DNA of 64,000 bases. Source: CAYXDR01 sp046498185. GTDB taxonomy: Bacteria > Desulfobacterota > DSM-4660 > Desulfatiglandales > Desulfatiglandaceae. Below are positions 16,249 to 24,279 of this stretch, in pieces. The stretch covers positions 4,533-68,532 of the forward strand of contig JAWOBE010000039.1 of NCBI GenBank assembly GCA_046498185.1, written 5' to 3'. Positions within the stretch are counted from its first letter, which is position 1. Each line of letters opens with the position of its first letter. The notes beneath the pieces were generated by a model. The model was not told where the DNA came from. It did no database searches and saw nothing but the letters and a program-made list of their open reading frames with translations. The translations under genes were made by a program, and so were the position numbers.

Positions 16249-17562
16249 ATGTCCGGGCGGTTGAGTATATATTTTTGGTTAGCGCTCTTGGTGCTTGGCA
16301 TTTTTTCCGCCGACGCAGCTGTCGCCTACGGTGCAGAAGAGGTTGTCGTAATAGAATTTGAAGGCGCGATCAACCCTGGTACCGCTACTTATGTTAAACG
16401 TGGAATCGAACAGGCGGCTGAAAGTGAAGCCGAAGCCGTGGTGATACAGCTCGATACACCAGGGGGACTTGCTTCTTCGATGCGCTCGATTATAAAAGAA
16501 ATCATGAATTCTCCTGTGCCGGTTGTGGTTTTTGTAAGTCCGCAAGGAGCTGGGGCCGCTTCCGCAGGTGTGATGGTAACTGTTGCCGGTCACATCGCCG
16601 CGATGGCGCCCGGCACGAATATAGGAGCCGCTCATCCTGTTATGGCCGGGGGCAAGGATATCGGCGGGACCATGTCTGAGAAGGTGGTGCACGACATGGC
16701 GGCCTACGGCAGAGGTATCGCCGAAGAAAGGGGCAGGAACGGCAACTGGGTGGAAAGGGCCATCCGGGAGAGCGTTTCCATCACCGCCGAAGAGGCGGTT
16801 TCATACAATGTGGTCGATTTGATGGCGGAGGATATCGACGACCTGCTCGATGCGATCGACGGGAAAACCTTGGATGTAAAAGGAGTGAGGGTCACCCTCG
16901 ACACCTCAGGGGCGGAGGTTGTCTATTACCGTCCGGGTTTCCGGGACAGGGTGCTTAAAACAATCAGTGATCCGAACATCGCCTATATTTTGATGATGGT
17001 TGGCCTTGCCGGTATATATTTTGAGCTGTCGAACCCGGGCGCTGTTCTTCCCGGGGTAATCGGAGGGATATCTCTGATACTCGCTTTTTATTCTTTCCAG
17101 ACTCTACCGGTGAATTATGCGGGGCTTTTGCTGATCGTCCTTGGTATAATTTTTTTCATCGCCGAGATAATGGTCAGCAGTTTTGGAGTTCTTGCAATCG
17201 GTGGATTGATTTCTCTGACAATAGGCTCTATTATGCTATTTGAAGATGTTGGGGTTTCAATAAGGTTGCTGCTCCCGACCATTGTTCTTGTGGCCGGCTT
17301 TTTCCTGGTTGTCACAGGGCTTGCGGTTAAGGCTTTCAGATCCAAACCCAGGACCGGCTCCGAGGGCCTCGTGGGATCGATCGGCAGAGCCATGGAACGC
17401 CTGGATCCGGAGGGTCTCGTTTCCATACATGGGGAAACCTGGGGGGCGCGGGCATCCGAGCCCATAGAACGAGGAGCGCCGGTTGAGGTCGAACGCATGG
17501 AGGGATTGAAGTTGCATGTGAAGCGTGCGGCTGGTGCAGGAGAATCGAAAAACGGCCGATAG
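16249..17562 (+). CDS. NfeD-like membrane-bound serine protease
   Basis: 437 residues. Signal peptide/first helix about 5-28; a ClpP-class protease domain from about 35 (VVVIEFEGAINPGTATYVKRGI, LDTPGGLASSMR, and GAGAASAGVMVTVAGH with the putative catalytic Ser near residue 105, and Lys supplied later); three to four membrane helices at about 245-360; and a C-terminal OB-like NfeD domain (GSIGRAMERLDPEGLVSIHGETWGA). Family members cleave stomatin-like proteins, and the next gene is a slipin, the classical pairing. AGGAG precedes the start. Confidence 0.92.
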   Translation: MSGRLSIYFWLALLVLGIFSADAAVAYGAEEVVVIEFEGAINPGTATYVKRGIEQAAESEAEAVVIQLDTPGGLASSMRSIIKEIMNSPVPVVVFVSPQGAGAASAGVMVTVAGHIAAMAPGTNIGAAHPVMAGGKDIGGTMSEKVVHDMAAYGRGIAEERGRNGNWVERAIRESVSITAEEAVSYNVVDLMAEDIDDLLDAIDGKTLDVKGVRVTLDTSGAEVVYYRPGFRDRVLKTISDPNIAYILMMVGLAGIYFELSNPGAVLPGVIGGISLILAFYSFQTLPVNYAGLLLIVLGIIFFIAEIMVSSFGVLAIGGLISLTIGSIMLFEDVGVSIRLLLPTIVLVAGFFLVVTGLAVKAFRSKPRTGSEGLVGSIGRAMERLDPEGLVSIHGETWGARASEPIERGAPVEVERMEGLKLHVKRAAGAGESKNGR

Positions 17563-17601
17563 GGGCCCATTAAACGGTTATGAGGGAAACGGGAGGAGAA
17601 G

Positions 17602-18363
17602 ATGTTTTATATTCTTTCTGTAGTTCTGATAATTTTTTTCCTGGCATCCGCCCTTAGAATTTTGCGGGAGTATGAGCGGGGTGTTATTTTCCGGCTTGGT
17701 CGGGTTATAAAAACCAAGGGCCCCGGACTAATCATCTTGATCCCTGTTATCGATAAAATGGTCAAGGTAAGTCTGCGCCTGGTGACCATGGACGTGCCGT
17801 CTCAGGATGTAATAACCAGGGATAATGTGTCGGTCGCTGTGGATGCCGTCGTTTATTTCCGGGTTATGGACCCGACGAAGGCCGTGGTGGAAGTCGAAAA
17901 TTTTGTATTCGCGACCTCACAGCTTTCGCAGACAACTCTCAGAAGTGTCTGCGGCCAGGCCGAACTGGACGAATTACTTTCAGAACGGGATAAAATAAAC
18001 AGCCAGCTTCAGACAATTTTGGATCATCATACTGATCCATGGGGGATCAAGGTCTCGGCCGTCGAGGTGAAACGGATCGATCTTCCCCAGGAGATGCAAC
18101 GGGCGATGGCGCGGCAGGCCGAAGCCGAAAGAGACCGACGTTCCAAAGTTATAAACGCCGAAGGTGAGTTTCAGGCCGCCGACAGGCTGTCTCAGGCGGC
18201 CGGCATTATCCAGAAGTACCCTGAAGCGTTGCAGCTGCGCTACCTTCAAACGGTGAGGGAAATCGCCGCGGAAAACAATTCAACGACGCTTTTTCCGATC
18301 CCTATTGATATGTTCAAGATTTTTTTTGAACGTATCCAGGGGGCCGGCGGCAAGGATGAATAA
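17602..18363 (+). CDS. Slipin (SPFH/stomatin-like protein)
   Basis: 253 residues. N-terminal membrane hairpin (about 1-20), then LREYERGVIFRLGRVIKTKGPGLI, the slipin signature, and an SPFH domain with SQDVITRDNVSVAVDAVVYFRV and the coiled-coil segment MARQAEAERDRRSKVINAEGE. Oligomeric scaffold in membrane microdomains; partner and substrate of the NfeD protease encoded 40 bases upstream. GGGAGGAG precedes the ATG. Confidence 0.95.
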   Translation: MFYILSVVLIIFFLASALRILREYERGVIFRLGRVIKTKGPGLIILIPVIDKMVKVSLRLVTMDVPSQDVITRDNVSVAVDAVVYFRVMDPTKAVVEVENFVFATSQLSQTTLRSVCGQAELDELLSERDKINSQLQTILDHHTDPWGIKVSAVEVKRIDLPQEMQRAMARQAEAERDRRSKVINAEGEFQAADRLSQAAGIIQKYPEALQLRYLQTVREIAAENNSTTLFPIPIDMFKIFFERIQGAGGKDE

Positions 18364-18415
18364 TTTCCTGCATGAACAAGGCGGGAGTAAAACGGAGACG
18401 AGGAGATTTAATTAA

Positions 18416-18838
18416 ATGACAGAAGAATTAAATGAAAATGTGAGCGGGGAAAACGGGAATAAAAAAGAAGTCAGTAAGGCGGAAGTGATGCTCCGGTCTT
18501 TGGAAAAGCCCCTCGAACGTATGACCGTGAAAGATTTGAGGGAGATCGGCACGGAGGTTCCGGGGGTTCAGGGTGTCCACGCAATGAAAAAGGATGAGAT
18601 TATCTCTCTTCTGTATGAATTCATGGAAGCTGTGGGAATCCCGTTCGAACGGCCTGAAAAAACCACGAAGGTTAAGGCGCCGAAAGTGGCCCTGAGCAAA
18701 CAGGAATTGAAGAAGAAGGCCGCGGCTTTCAGGGCGGAAAAAGCTTCTTTGCTTGCCGCTGGTGATTCCAAAGCTGTCCGGATTATGCGTCGTCGGATCA
18801 ACAGGCTCAAGAAAATGACGCGCCGTGTCGCCGCATGA
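18416..18838 (+). CDS. Rho N-terminal-domain-like small protein
   Basis: 140 residues, strongly charged. The middle part ERMTVKDLREIGTEVPGVQGVHAMKKDEIISLLYE resembles the helical SAP/Rho_N motif (T-V-x-x-L-R-x-I-A...G...MKKxELI), and the C-terminal third is a Lys/Arg-rich coiled-coil stretch (KKKAAAFRAEK...RRRINRLKKMTRR) that could bind nucleic acid. Not the termination factor itself, whose ATPase is absent. It closes the coaBC-to-slipin run and is followed by a terminator. Function is inferred only as nucleic-acid binding. Confidence 0.6.
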   Translation: MTEELNENVSGENGNKKEVSKAEVMLRSLEKPLERMTVKDLREIGTEVPGVQGVHAMKKDEIISLLYEFMEAVGIPFERPEKTTKVKAPKVALSKQELKKKAAAFRAEKASLLAAGDSKAVRIMRRRINRLKKMTRRVAA

Positions 18839-18858
18839 TTTTGCGGTTTTTCGGATTT

Positions 18859-18891
18859 ACAGGGTCCGGTTTCGCCGGGCCTGTTTTTTTT
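18859..18891 (+). terminator. Rho-independent terminator after the Rho-N-like gene
   Basis: A GC-rich hairpin with arms near 18859-18869 and 18875-18884 (ACAG..CCGG against CCGG..CTGT) followed by a run of seven to eight T's, 20 bases after the stop codon. Confidence 0.85.
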
Positions 18892-19007
18892 AGTCCTTCT
18901 GCCGGCACGGAACGGGCTGTGAAAAGATCGTATTTTATTTTGATGAAGAGAGATTCGCTTTGACATTGCCATCGTTGCTGCGGATTTAGAGAAGTGAAGA
19001 GGGACCG

Positions 19008-19742
19008 ATGAGCACCAACGGCATCAAGGATTTGTCAGGCCGGGTTGCTGCGATAATTCCGGCTGCAGGCGCAGGTTTGCGCATGCGATGTAAGGTTCCG
19101 AAGCAGTTTGTGGAGATCGACGGAAGGCCATTGATTGCTCTGACTCTGGAGGCTTTCGAAAATTGCTCTGCAGTGGACCGGGTTATCCTCGTGGTTCCTT
19201 CGGCGGAGGTCGATTATTGCCGCCGTGCAATAGTTGAGCGTTACTGCTTAAAGAAGGTTGCCACAGTGGTGGCGGGCGGTAAGACCCGGCGTGATTCGGT
19301 GAGACTGGGAATGACGGCCGCAGGCGATGGATTCGAAATGGTGGTCGTACATGACGGAGTAAGGCCGCTTGTCAAACCTTTATTAATAGAAAGGGTCATC
19401 GAAGCAGCCCGGATTTGCGGCGCTGCAATCGCAGGTATACCGGCCAGGGACACGGTGAAAGAAGTTGACGGGGAGCTGGTGATAAAAACATACGACCGTG
19501 AAAAAGCATGGCTTGCCCAAACCCCACAGGCTTTTCGTTACTCGATTCTTCTGGATGCCCATGGCCGGTCAGGATTCGGGTGCTTTGGGGAGCCCACAGA
19601 TGATGCATCCCTTGTCGAACGGGCCGGAGGCATGGTTGTCGTTGTGCCCGGGGACGAAGACAATATAAAGGTTACAACGCCCCGGGATATAGCCATGGTA
19701 AAGTTTTTGAGAAGCGAAGCGCACGGCTTGGGGGAAAAATGA
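19008..19742 (+). CDS. ispD: 2-C-methyl-D-erythritol 4-phosphate cytidylyltransferase
   Basis: 244 residues, normal length. MEP-pathway enzyme making CDP-methylerythritol. Signature IIPAAGAGLRMRCKVPKQFVEIDGRPLI (CTP-binding glycine loop with the key Arg and Lys), VVHDGVRPLVKPLLI, and IPARDTVKEV, AQTPQAFRYSILLDAH, TDDASLVERAG. A candidate promoter (TTGACA at 18960) lies just upstream after the preceding terminator. Overlaps hemC by four bases. No ispF was found next to it, unlike many genomes. Confidence 0.96.
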   Translation: MSTNGIKDLSGRVAAIIPAAGAGLRMRCKVPKQFVEIDGRPLIALTLEAFENCSAVDRVILVVPSAEVDYCRRAIVERYCLKKVATVVAGGKTRRDSVRLGMTAAGDGFEMVVVHDGVRPLVKPLLIERVIEAARICGAAIAGIPARDTVKEVDGELVIKTYDREKAWLAQTPQAFRYSILLDAHGRSGFGCFGEPTDDASLVERAGGMVVVVPGDEDNIKVTTPRDIAMVKFLRSEAHGLGEK

Positions 19743-20683
19743 CCATGGAGTCGAGCATATTACGTTTGGGGACCAGGAGAAGCGCTCTCGCGATGGCCCA
19801 GAGTGTTTGGGTAAAGGAAAGGATCGAGAAACAACACCGGGGTATTGAAGTGGAAATCGTGCCTATTTCGACCAGAGGCGACAGAATTCTGAACAGGCCG
19901 CTTAACGAAATAGGCGGGAAAGGCCTTTTTGTCAAAGAAATCGAAGAGTCGTTGCTTTCCAGAGATATAGATATTGCCGTTCATAGCATGAAAGACATGC
20001 CTGCCGAACTGCCGGAAGGGCTTACGCTCGGTGTGTTTCCGGAGAGGGAATCCCCGTTGGATGTTATCGTTTCCGTTTATGGTGGAGGGCTTGAGCGATT
20101 GTCCGCGGGCGCTCGCGTGGGAACGGGGAGCTTGCGTAGGGGTTCCCAATTGCGAAGCCTGAGACCCGACCTCGAAGTTTTGCCGATACGTGGAAATGTG
20201 GATACCCGGCTCCGAAAACTCGACGAAGGCAAGTTCGATGCGGTCATCCTGGCCGAGGCGGGGCTGAGACGTCTGGGCCTGGAGTCCAGAGTGAGCGGAG
20301 TTTTAGCTCCCTCGCAGATCCTTCCGGCGGTAGGCCAGGGTGCGCTGGGCGTTGAAATGCGTGTAAATGATTCTCGAACCCATGATATGCTGGCTTTCCT
20401 CCACGACGAGCCTACGATGGTCGCTGTCCGTGCCGAGCGTGCCTTCTTGAAAGAATTAAACGGCGGGTGCCAGGTTCCGATAGGTGGTCTTGCGGTTGTG
20501 GAAGGATCGAAGGTTTTGTTTACCGGCATGGTGGCGGAACTGGACGGATCCCGGATAATCCGTCGTACCTCTGACGGACCGTGCGGCCAGGCCGGTTTTA
20601 TCGGAAAATCTGTTGCAAGAAGTCTTCTGGCGGCAGGTGCCGACGAAATCCTTGGGGAGGTTAATCAGAAGGATTTTGTTTGA
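19739..20683 (+). CDS. hemC: Porphobilinogen deaminase (hydroxymethylbilane synthase)
   Basis: 314 residues. Polymerises four porphobilinogens into hydroxymethylbilane. Opens LRLGTRRSALAMAQS; VPISTRGDRI, EIGGKGLFVKEIEESLL, AVHSMKDMPAELP and GTGSLRRGSQLR contain the substrate-binding arginines and catalytic Asp; the dipyrromethane cofactor Cys is in ELNGGCQVPIGG near residue 243. Overlaps ispD by four bases and its stop overlaps a possible TTG of cobA-hemD, so all three are probably coupled. Confidence 0.96.
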   Translation: MTMESSILRLGTRRSALAMAQSVWVKERIEKQHRGIEVEIVPISTRGDRILNRPLNEIGGKGLFVKEIEESLLSRDIDIAVHSMKDMPAELPEGLTLGVFPERESPLDVIVSVYGGGLERLSAGARVGTGSLRRGSQLRSLRPDLEVLPIRGNVDTRLRKLDEGKFDAVILAEAGLRRLGLESRVSGVLAPSQILPAVGQGALGVEMRVNDSRTHDMLAFLHDEPTMVAVRAERAFLKELNGGCQVPIGGLAVVEGSKVLFTGMVAELDGSRIIRRTSDGPCGQAGFIGKSVARSLLAAGADEILGEVNQKDFV

Positions 20684-20730
20684 CCGGACTTAGCGCAACG
20701 GCGGAAAGTAAAGCGCATATGGAGGAGAGC

Positions 20731-22302
20731 ATGGCCGACAGTGAAGCGGTAAAATCATCATGCAGGGTTTTCCTGGTGGGCGCGGGTCCGGGCGACCCGG
20801 GTTTGATCACCGTGAAAGGCAGGGATTGCATCGCCGGTGCCGATGTAATTATTTATGATCATTTGGCTAATCCCGCAATGCTCAATTGGGCCGAGACACG
20901 GGCCGAGCTTATTTATGTCGGGAAACAGGGCGGAAAACATACAATGGCCCAGGGAGATATCAACGCGCTGATCGTGTCGAAGGCTCGTGAGGGCAAAATT
21001 GTGGTTCGTCTCAAGGGGGGAGACCCTTTTATTTTCGGCAGAGGCGGGGAAGAGGCGGAAGTACTGGCAGGGGAGGGAATAGCCTTCGAGGTGGTGCCGG
21101 GGATAACTTCTGCAATCGCCGTTCCGGCCTATGCCGGAATTCCGCTTACACACAGGGATTATACGTCCACGGTCGCTTTCGTCACCGGGCACGAAGATCC
21201 GTGTAAATCACGATCTTCTATCGATTGGGACAGGCTTGCAACCGGAGTTGGAACCCTGGTTTTTTTGATGGGAGTGGGCAATCTAGGTAAGATCGCTTCG
21301 CGGCTGGCAGCAGGTGGGAGAGCACCTGAAACTCCGGTGGCTGTGATCAGGCAGGGAACCACATCAAGCCAATGTACGATTGTCGGGACCCTGTCGAATA
21401 TTTCGAAGCTGGCCGAAGATCAACGCATGAAGCCCCCCGCAGTGATAGTCGTTGGGGAGGTCGTAGGTCTACGCGACACACTCGGGTGGTTCGAGAAGCG
21501 TCCGCTGTTCGGGCGCCGCATCATTGTGACAAGGGCCCGCGCGCAGGCGAGCGGATTTCTGTCGATGCTTGAAGAGCTCGGTGCCGAATGCATTGAGTTC
21601 CCGACTATAGAGGTGGTACCACCGGACAGCTGGGACGTTGTCGACGATGGGATCGATTCGCTCGAAACCTTCGACTGGCTGCTGTTTACATCTGTAAATG
21701 GCGTCGAATTCTTTCTTGAACGCCTTGCACATGCAGGAAAAGACATAAGAGATCTGAAAGGAATACGAATAGCGGCAATAGGCCCAAAGACCGGGGCTGT
21801 GCTCGGAAATTTCGGAATTCATCCGGATTTGGTTCCGGGCGAATACCGCGCCGAAGCAACGGCCGCTGCTTTGAAAGAAAGAGGAATATCCGGCGCGCGT
21901 ATCCTTCTTGCAAGAGCAGCAGAGGCAAGAGATGTCCTGCCGGTGGAGCTAAGGGCGGCGGGTTCCGAGGTGATTGTGGCGCCGGTTTATAAGACGATCC
22001 GACCGCAACAGGACACAGACCGTATTCGTAAGTTCCTGGCTGATGGGGAGATCGACGCGGTGACCTTTACAAGTTCTTCGACGGTGGCTAATTTCATCGG
22101 TATGTTCGAAGGCGAAGAGACGGGTTTACTTGAATGGATGAAACGGACTGCCGTGGCCTGCATCGGTCCCGTGACCGCAGAAACCGCCCGCGGTAAGGGG
22201 CTCGAAGTGGCTTTTACTGCAGATCCCTATACGATAGAGTCGCTTTGTACGGGGCTTGTATCTTATTTCGTTGATGCAGGTGCTGAACGAAGATCTATAT
22301 AA
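20731..22302 (+). CDS. cobA-hemD: Uroporphyrinogen-III C-methyltransferase / uroporphyrinogen-III synthase fusion
   Basis: About 523 residues. The ATG at 20731 has GGAGGAG five bases upstream; a TTG at 20680 overlapping hemC would add 17 residues. The N-terminal half is the SAM-dependent CobA/SUMT (VFLVGAGPGDPGLITVKGRDCI, GGDPFIFGRGGEEAEVL, VVPGITSAIAVPAYAGIPLTHR). The C-terminal half is HemD (RRIIVTRARAQASGFLSMLEELGAEC..., ending DPYTIESLCTGL). Turns hydroxymethylbilane into uroporphyrinogen III and methylates it to precorrin-2, feeding sirohaem, alternative haem and cobalamin. This fusion is common in Deltaproteobacteria and clostridia. Confidence 0.95.
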   Translation: MADSEAVKSSCRVFLVGAGPGDPGLITVKGRDCIAGADVIIYDHLANPAMLNWAETRAELIYVGKQGGKHTMAQGDINALIVSKAREGKIVVRLKGGDPFIFGRGGEEAEVLAGEGIAFEVVPGITSAIAVPAYAGIPLTHRDYTSTVAFVTGHEDPCKSRSSIDWDRLATGVGTLVFLMGVGNLGKIASRLAAGGRAPETPVAVIRQGTTSSQCTIVGTLSNISKLAEDQRMKPPAVIVVGEVVGLRDTLGWFEKRPLFGRRIIVTRARAQASGFLSMLEELGAECIEFPTIEVVPPDSWDVVDDGIDSLETFDWLLFTSVNGVEFFLERLAHAGKDIRDLKGIRIAAIGPKTGAVLGNFGIHPDLVPGEYRAEATAAALKERGISGARILLARAAEARDVLPVELRAAGSEVIVAPVYKTIRPQQDTDRIRKFLADGEIDAVTFTSSSTVANFIGMFEGEETGLLEWMKRTAVACIGPVTAETARGKGLEVAFTADPYTIESLCTGLVSYFVDAGAERRSI

Positions 22303-22315
22303 GACGCAGAGCTTC

Positions 22316-23116
22316 TTAAAACAGCCTGCCGAAATATTCCTCTTTGCCCATGAATTCATATGCTGATGCCGAAGGTATATCGAGTGATTTTTCTGCAAAA
22401 TTTAGAAGCTTACCATAATCGAAGCTGAAACCTGCGGTTTTGTAATAATCTTCCAGGATACGTTTGGGCCTGAGGCGGCCGAATTTACATTCAGCGGTAA
22501 GTGTAGGGATTCTCTGCTTTTCCAGATGCTTTTGAATATCAGTGTCGTTTATTGTTACCAGGGGTCTGAAAACTTTGTAGCCTTCTTTCATATGCAAAAT
22601 TGGGAAAAAACGCTGCGCTGTTTCTTTGAATCTTTTTTCGGTGTTTTCGCCGGAGTTAAGCATGTTGCCAAGAACCTGCTCCAAGGCGTAGCTTACCAAG
22701 TCCCATAGGCTGTAACTGGTTACGATGACGAGTCTGTCCCATTGAGAAACTCGTTTTTCCAGGAAACGTGCGAGCATTTTTTTCCGTATTTCCTGGCATA
22801 CTTCGCATGGATTTTCAGTGTTTTCGATGGCCGAGTCATCCGGGGCCAGGTCGTGCCATCGGATTTCAGTCCCTTTCCCCCTCCAGTAATCTGAGATCCT
22901 TTTGCGTTCTTCAAAGGGATAGCGATGAACGGGATATGCACCGGCATGCACCAAGGGCTCGAAACCAAATTCCGCGGCTGCCCGGATGAGGAGGTCCAAG
23001 GCGGTAGATGAGTCTTTTCCCCCGGAGAAAAGCATAAGGATTTCGCTCCCTGAAAGCGTTGCAAGAAAATGTTTATGTAGTTTTTTCCAGTTTTTATACA
23101 GACTTGTTTCGTTCAT
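22316..23116 (-). CDS. PP-loop ATPase (adenine-nucleotide alpha-hydrolase superfamily)
   Basis: 266 residues. The pyrophosphate-binding loop LFSGGKDSSTALDLLI sits at residues 29-44 (SGGKDS 31-36). A Cys pair CEVCQEIRKKMLARFL follows near residue 102, and the C-terminal half has FRPLVTINDTDIQKHLEKQRIPTL and ECKFGRLRPKR, resembling tRNA-thiolation or PAPS-reductase-like relatives. The superfamily adenylates a substrate to let a thiol or amine attack. The precise substrate cannot be told. GGAGG lies nine bases before the ATG. Downstream of, and same strand as, the dipeptide epimerase, 17 bases away. Confidence 0.75.
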   Translation of the reverse strand: MNETSLYKNWKKLHKHFLATLSGSEILMLFSGGKDSSTALDLLIRAAAEFGFEPLVHAGAYPVHRYPFEERKRISDYWRGKGTEIRWHDLAPDDSAIENTENPCEVCQEIRKKMLARFLEKRVSQWDRLVIVTSYSLWDLVSYALEQVLGNMLNSGENTEKRFKETAQRFFPILHMKEGYKVFRPLVTINDTDIQKHLEKQRIPTLTAECKFGRLRPKRILEDYYKTAGFSFDYGKLLNFAEKSLDIPSASAYEFMGKEEYFGRLF

Positions 23117-23133
23117 TTCCGGTTACCTCCAAT

Positions 23134-24279
23134 TTATGGGCGCCTGATTTCCAGCGTTTCGTTTGTATTTGAAAGGCGCATGAGGCGAACCGGGTCTACT
23201 TCGAACCCGAAACCTGGGCCTGCGAGAAGATGTGCTTCACCTCCGAAACCGAAAGAAATGTCTTCGCGAGTGGTGTTTTCTTCCAGTAAAAAGGCGTCGT
23301 AGGAACCGTCGTAATAGCGGGCGTCCGCGCAAAGTAAACTCAGGGTTCTTCCGGCGGCGGAGAGAATCCCGGATTCCCCAAGCTGACAGCCTATTTGAAA
23401 CAGAACACCAGCGCGACGTAACTTTTCAACAATAGCCAACGATGCGTAGAGCCCGCCGCATTTCGAAAGGCGTACATTTACCATACGGTAATAACCCTCC
23501 TGGATAATCCGCTCCACCTGGCTGTCATTGCATGCTTCTTCATCAGCCATCAGGATCATGCCTTCCCGCCCGGCGTAGGCTGCGGCGTCTGATAAATCCG
23601 GGTCGCCGGGACGGAGTGGCTGTTCTATGATTCCGACACCAGCTGTGCTCAGGAGTGGAAGATGGTCAATGAAATCATGAAAATTCCATGCACCATTCAC
23701 ATCCACCCGGATGTCGCAGTCCGGCCCGCAAATACGCCGCACCGTTAAAAGCGAGGACTCGTTTTCTTCCGGGTTTCGGCCCAATTTGACGCGGACAGAA
23801 TTGAGCCCTCCTGCGTTTATCCTATCGCAGAAACGGGCGGTTCGTTCGGCCTGTGCAAGCGGTATAGTCGCAGCATAGCGGATCGTGCCGGTCCGGTGGT
23901 TTTGTGGAAAAAAATCAATCGCCGGCTTTTCCAATGTCCGGGCGAAGGTATCTATCAATGCGGTTTCAAGGGCACAAAGCGCTGCATTTCGGGATTTCGT
24001 ACCACCATAGGATTGGATAAAATTTTGGATATCCGAAAGTTTTTTAAATTTCCAGCAGAATTTAGGATGACCTGTCACGTCGATCAACGTGGCGGAGGCG
24101 GTTTGTAAGTCTTCTCCGGTGACATATTTTCTTGGTGCACCTTCGCCGTAACCTGTAACTGGGCCGGCGTCAATTTTGACGACCAGGCTTTGGGCGCCTG
24201 GGGCACGCTTTTGAGCATGGTTAAAGGCCATTTTGAACGGTAGGTTAACCGGATAAACAGTAATTTTGTCAATGAGCAT
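23134..24279 (-). CDS. Enolase-superfamily dipeptide epimerase (L-Ala-D/L-Glu type)
   Basis: 381 residues from the ATG at 24279, which gives the family-typical opening MLIDKITVYPVNLPFKMAFNHA. Mandelate racemase/muconate cycloisomerase group: acid/base Lys in VRVKLGRN, metal ligands in DIRVDVNGAW (Asp), GIIEQPL (Glu) and MADEEACN (Asp), and the second Lys in NVRLSKCGG. Related enzymes epimerise murein-derived dipeptides. The usual KxK motif reads RVK here. Overlaps the end of the histidine-kinase gene by 11 bases, an unusual partnership suggesting joint control. Substrate remains inferred. Confidence 0.8.
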   Translation of the reverse strand: MLIDKITVYPVNLPFKMAFNHAQKRAPGAQSLVVKIDAGPVTGYGEGAPRKYVTGEDLQTASATLIDVTGHPKFCWKFKKLSDIQNFIQSYGGTKSRNAALCALETALIDTFARTLEKPAIDFFPQNHRTGTIRYAATIPLAQAERTARFCDRINAGGLNSVRVKLGRNPEENESSLLTVRRICGPDCDIRVDVNGAWNFHDFIDHLPLLSTAGVGIIEQPLRPGDPDLSDAAAYAGREGMILMADEEACNDSQVERIIQEGYYRMVNVRLSKCGGLYASLAIVEKLRRAGVLFQIGCQLGESGILSAAGRTLSLLCADARYYDGSYDAFLLEENTTREDISFGFGGEAHLLAGPGFGFEVDPVRLMRLSNTNETLEIRRP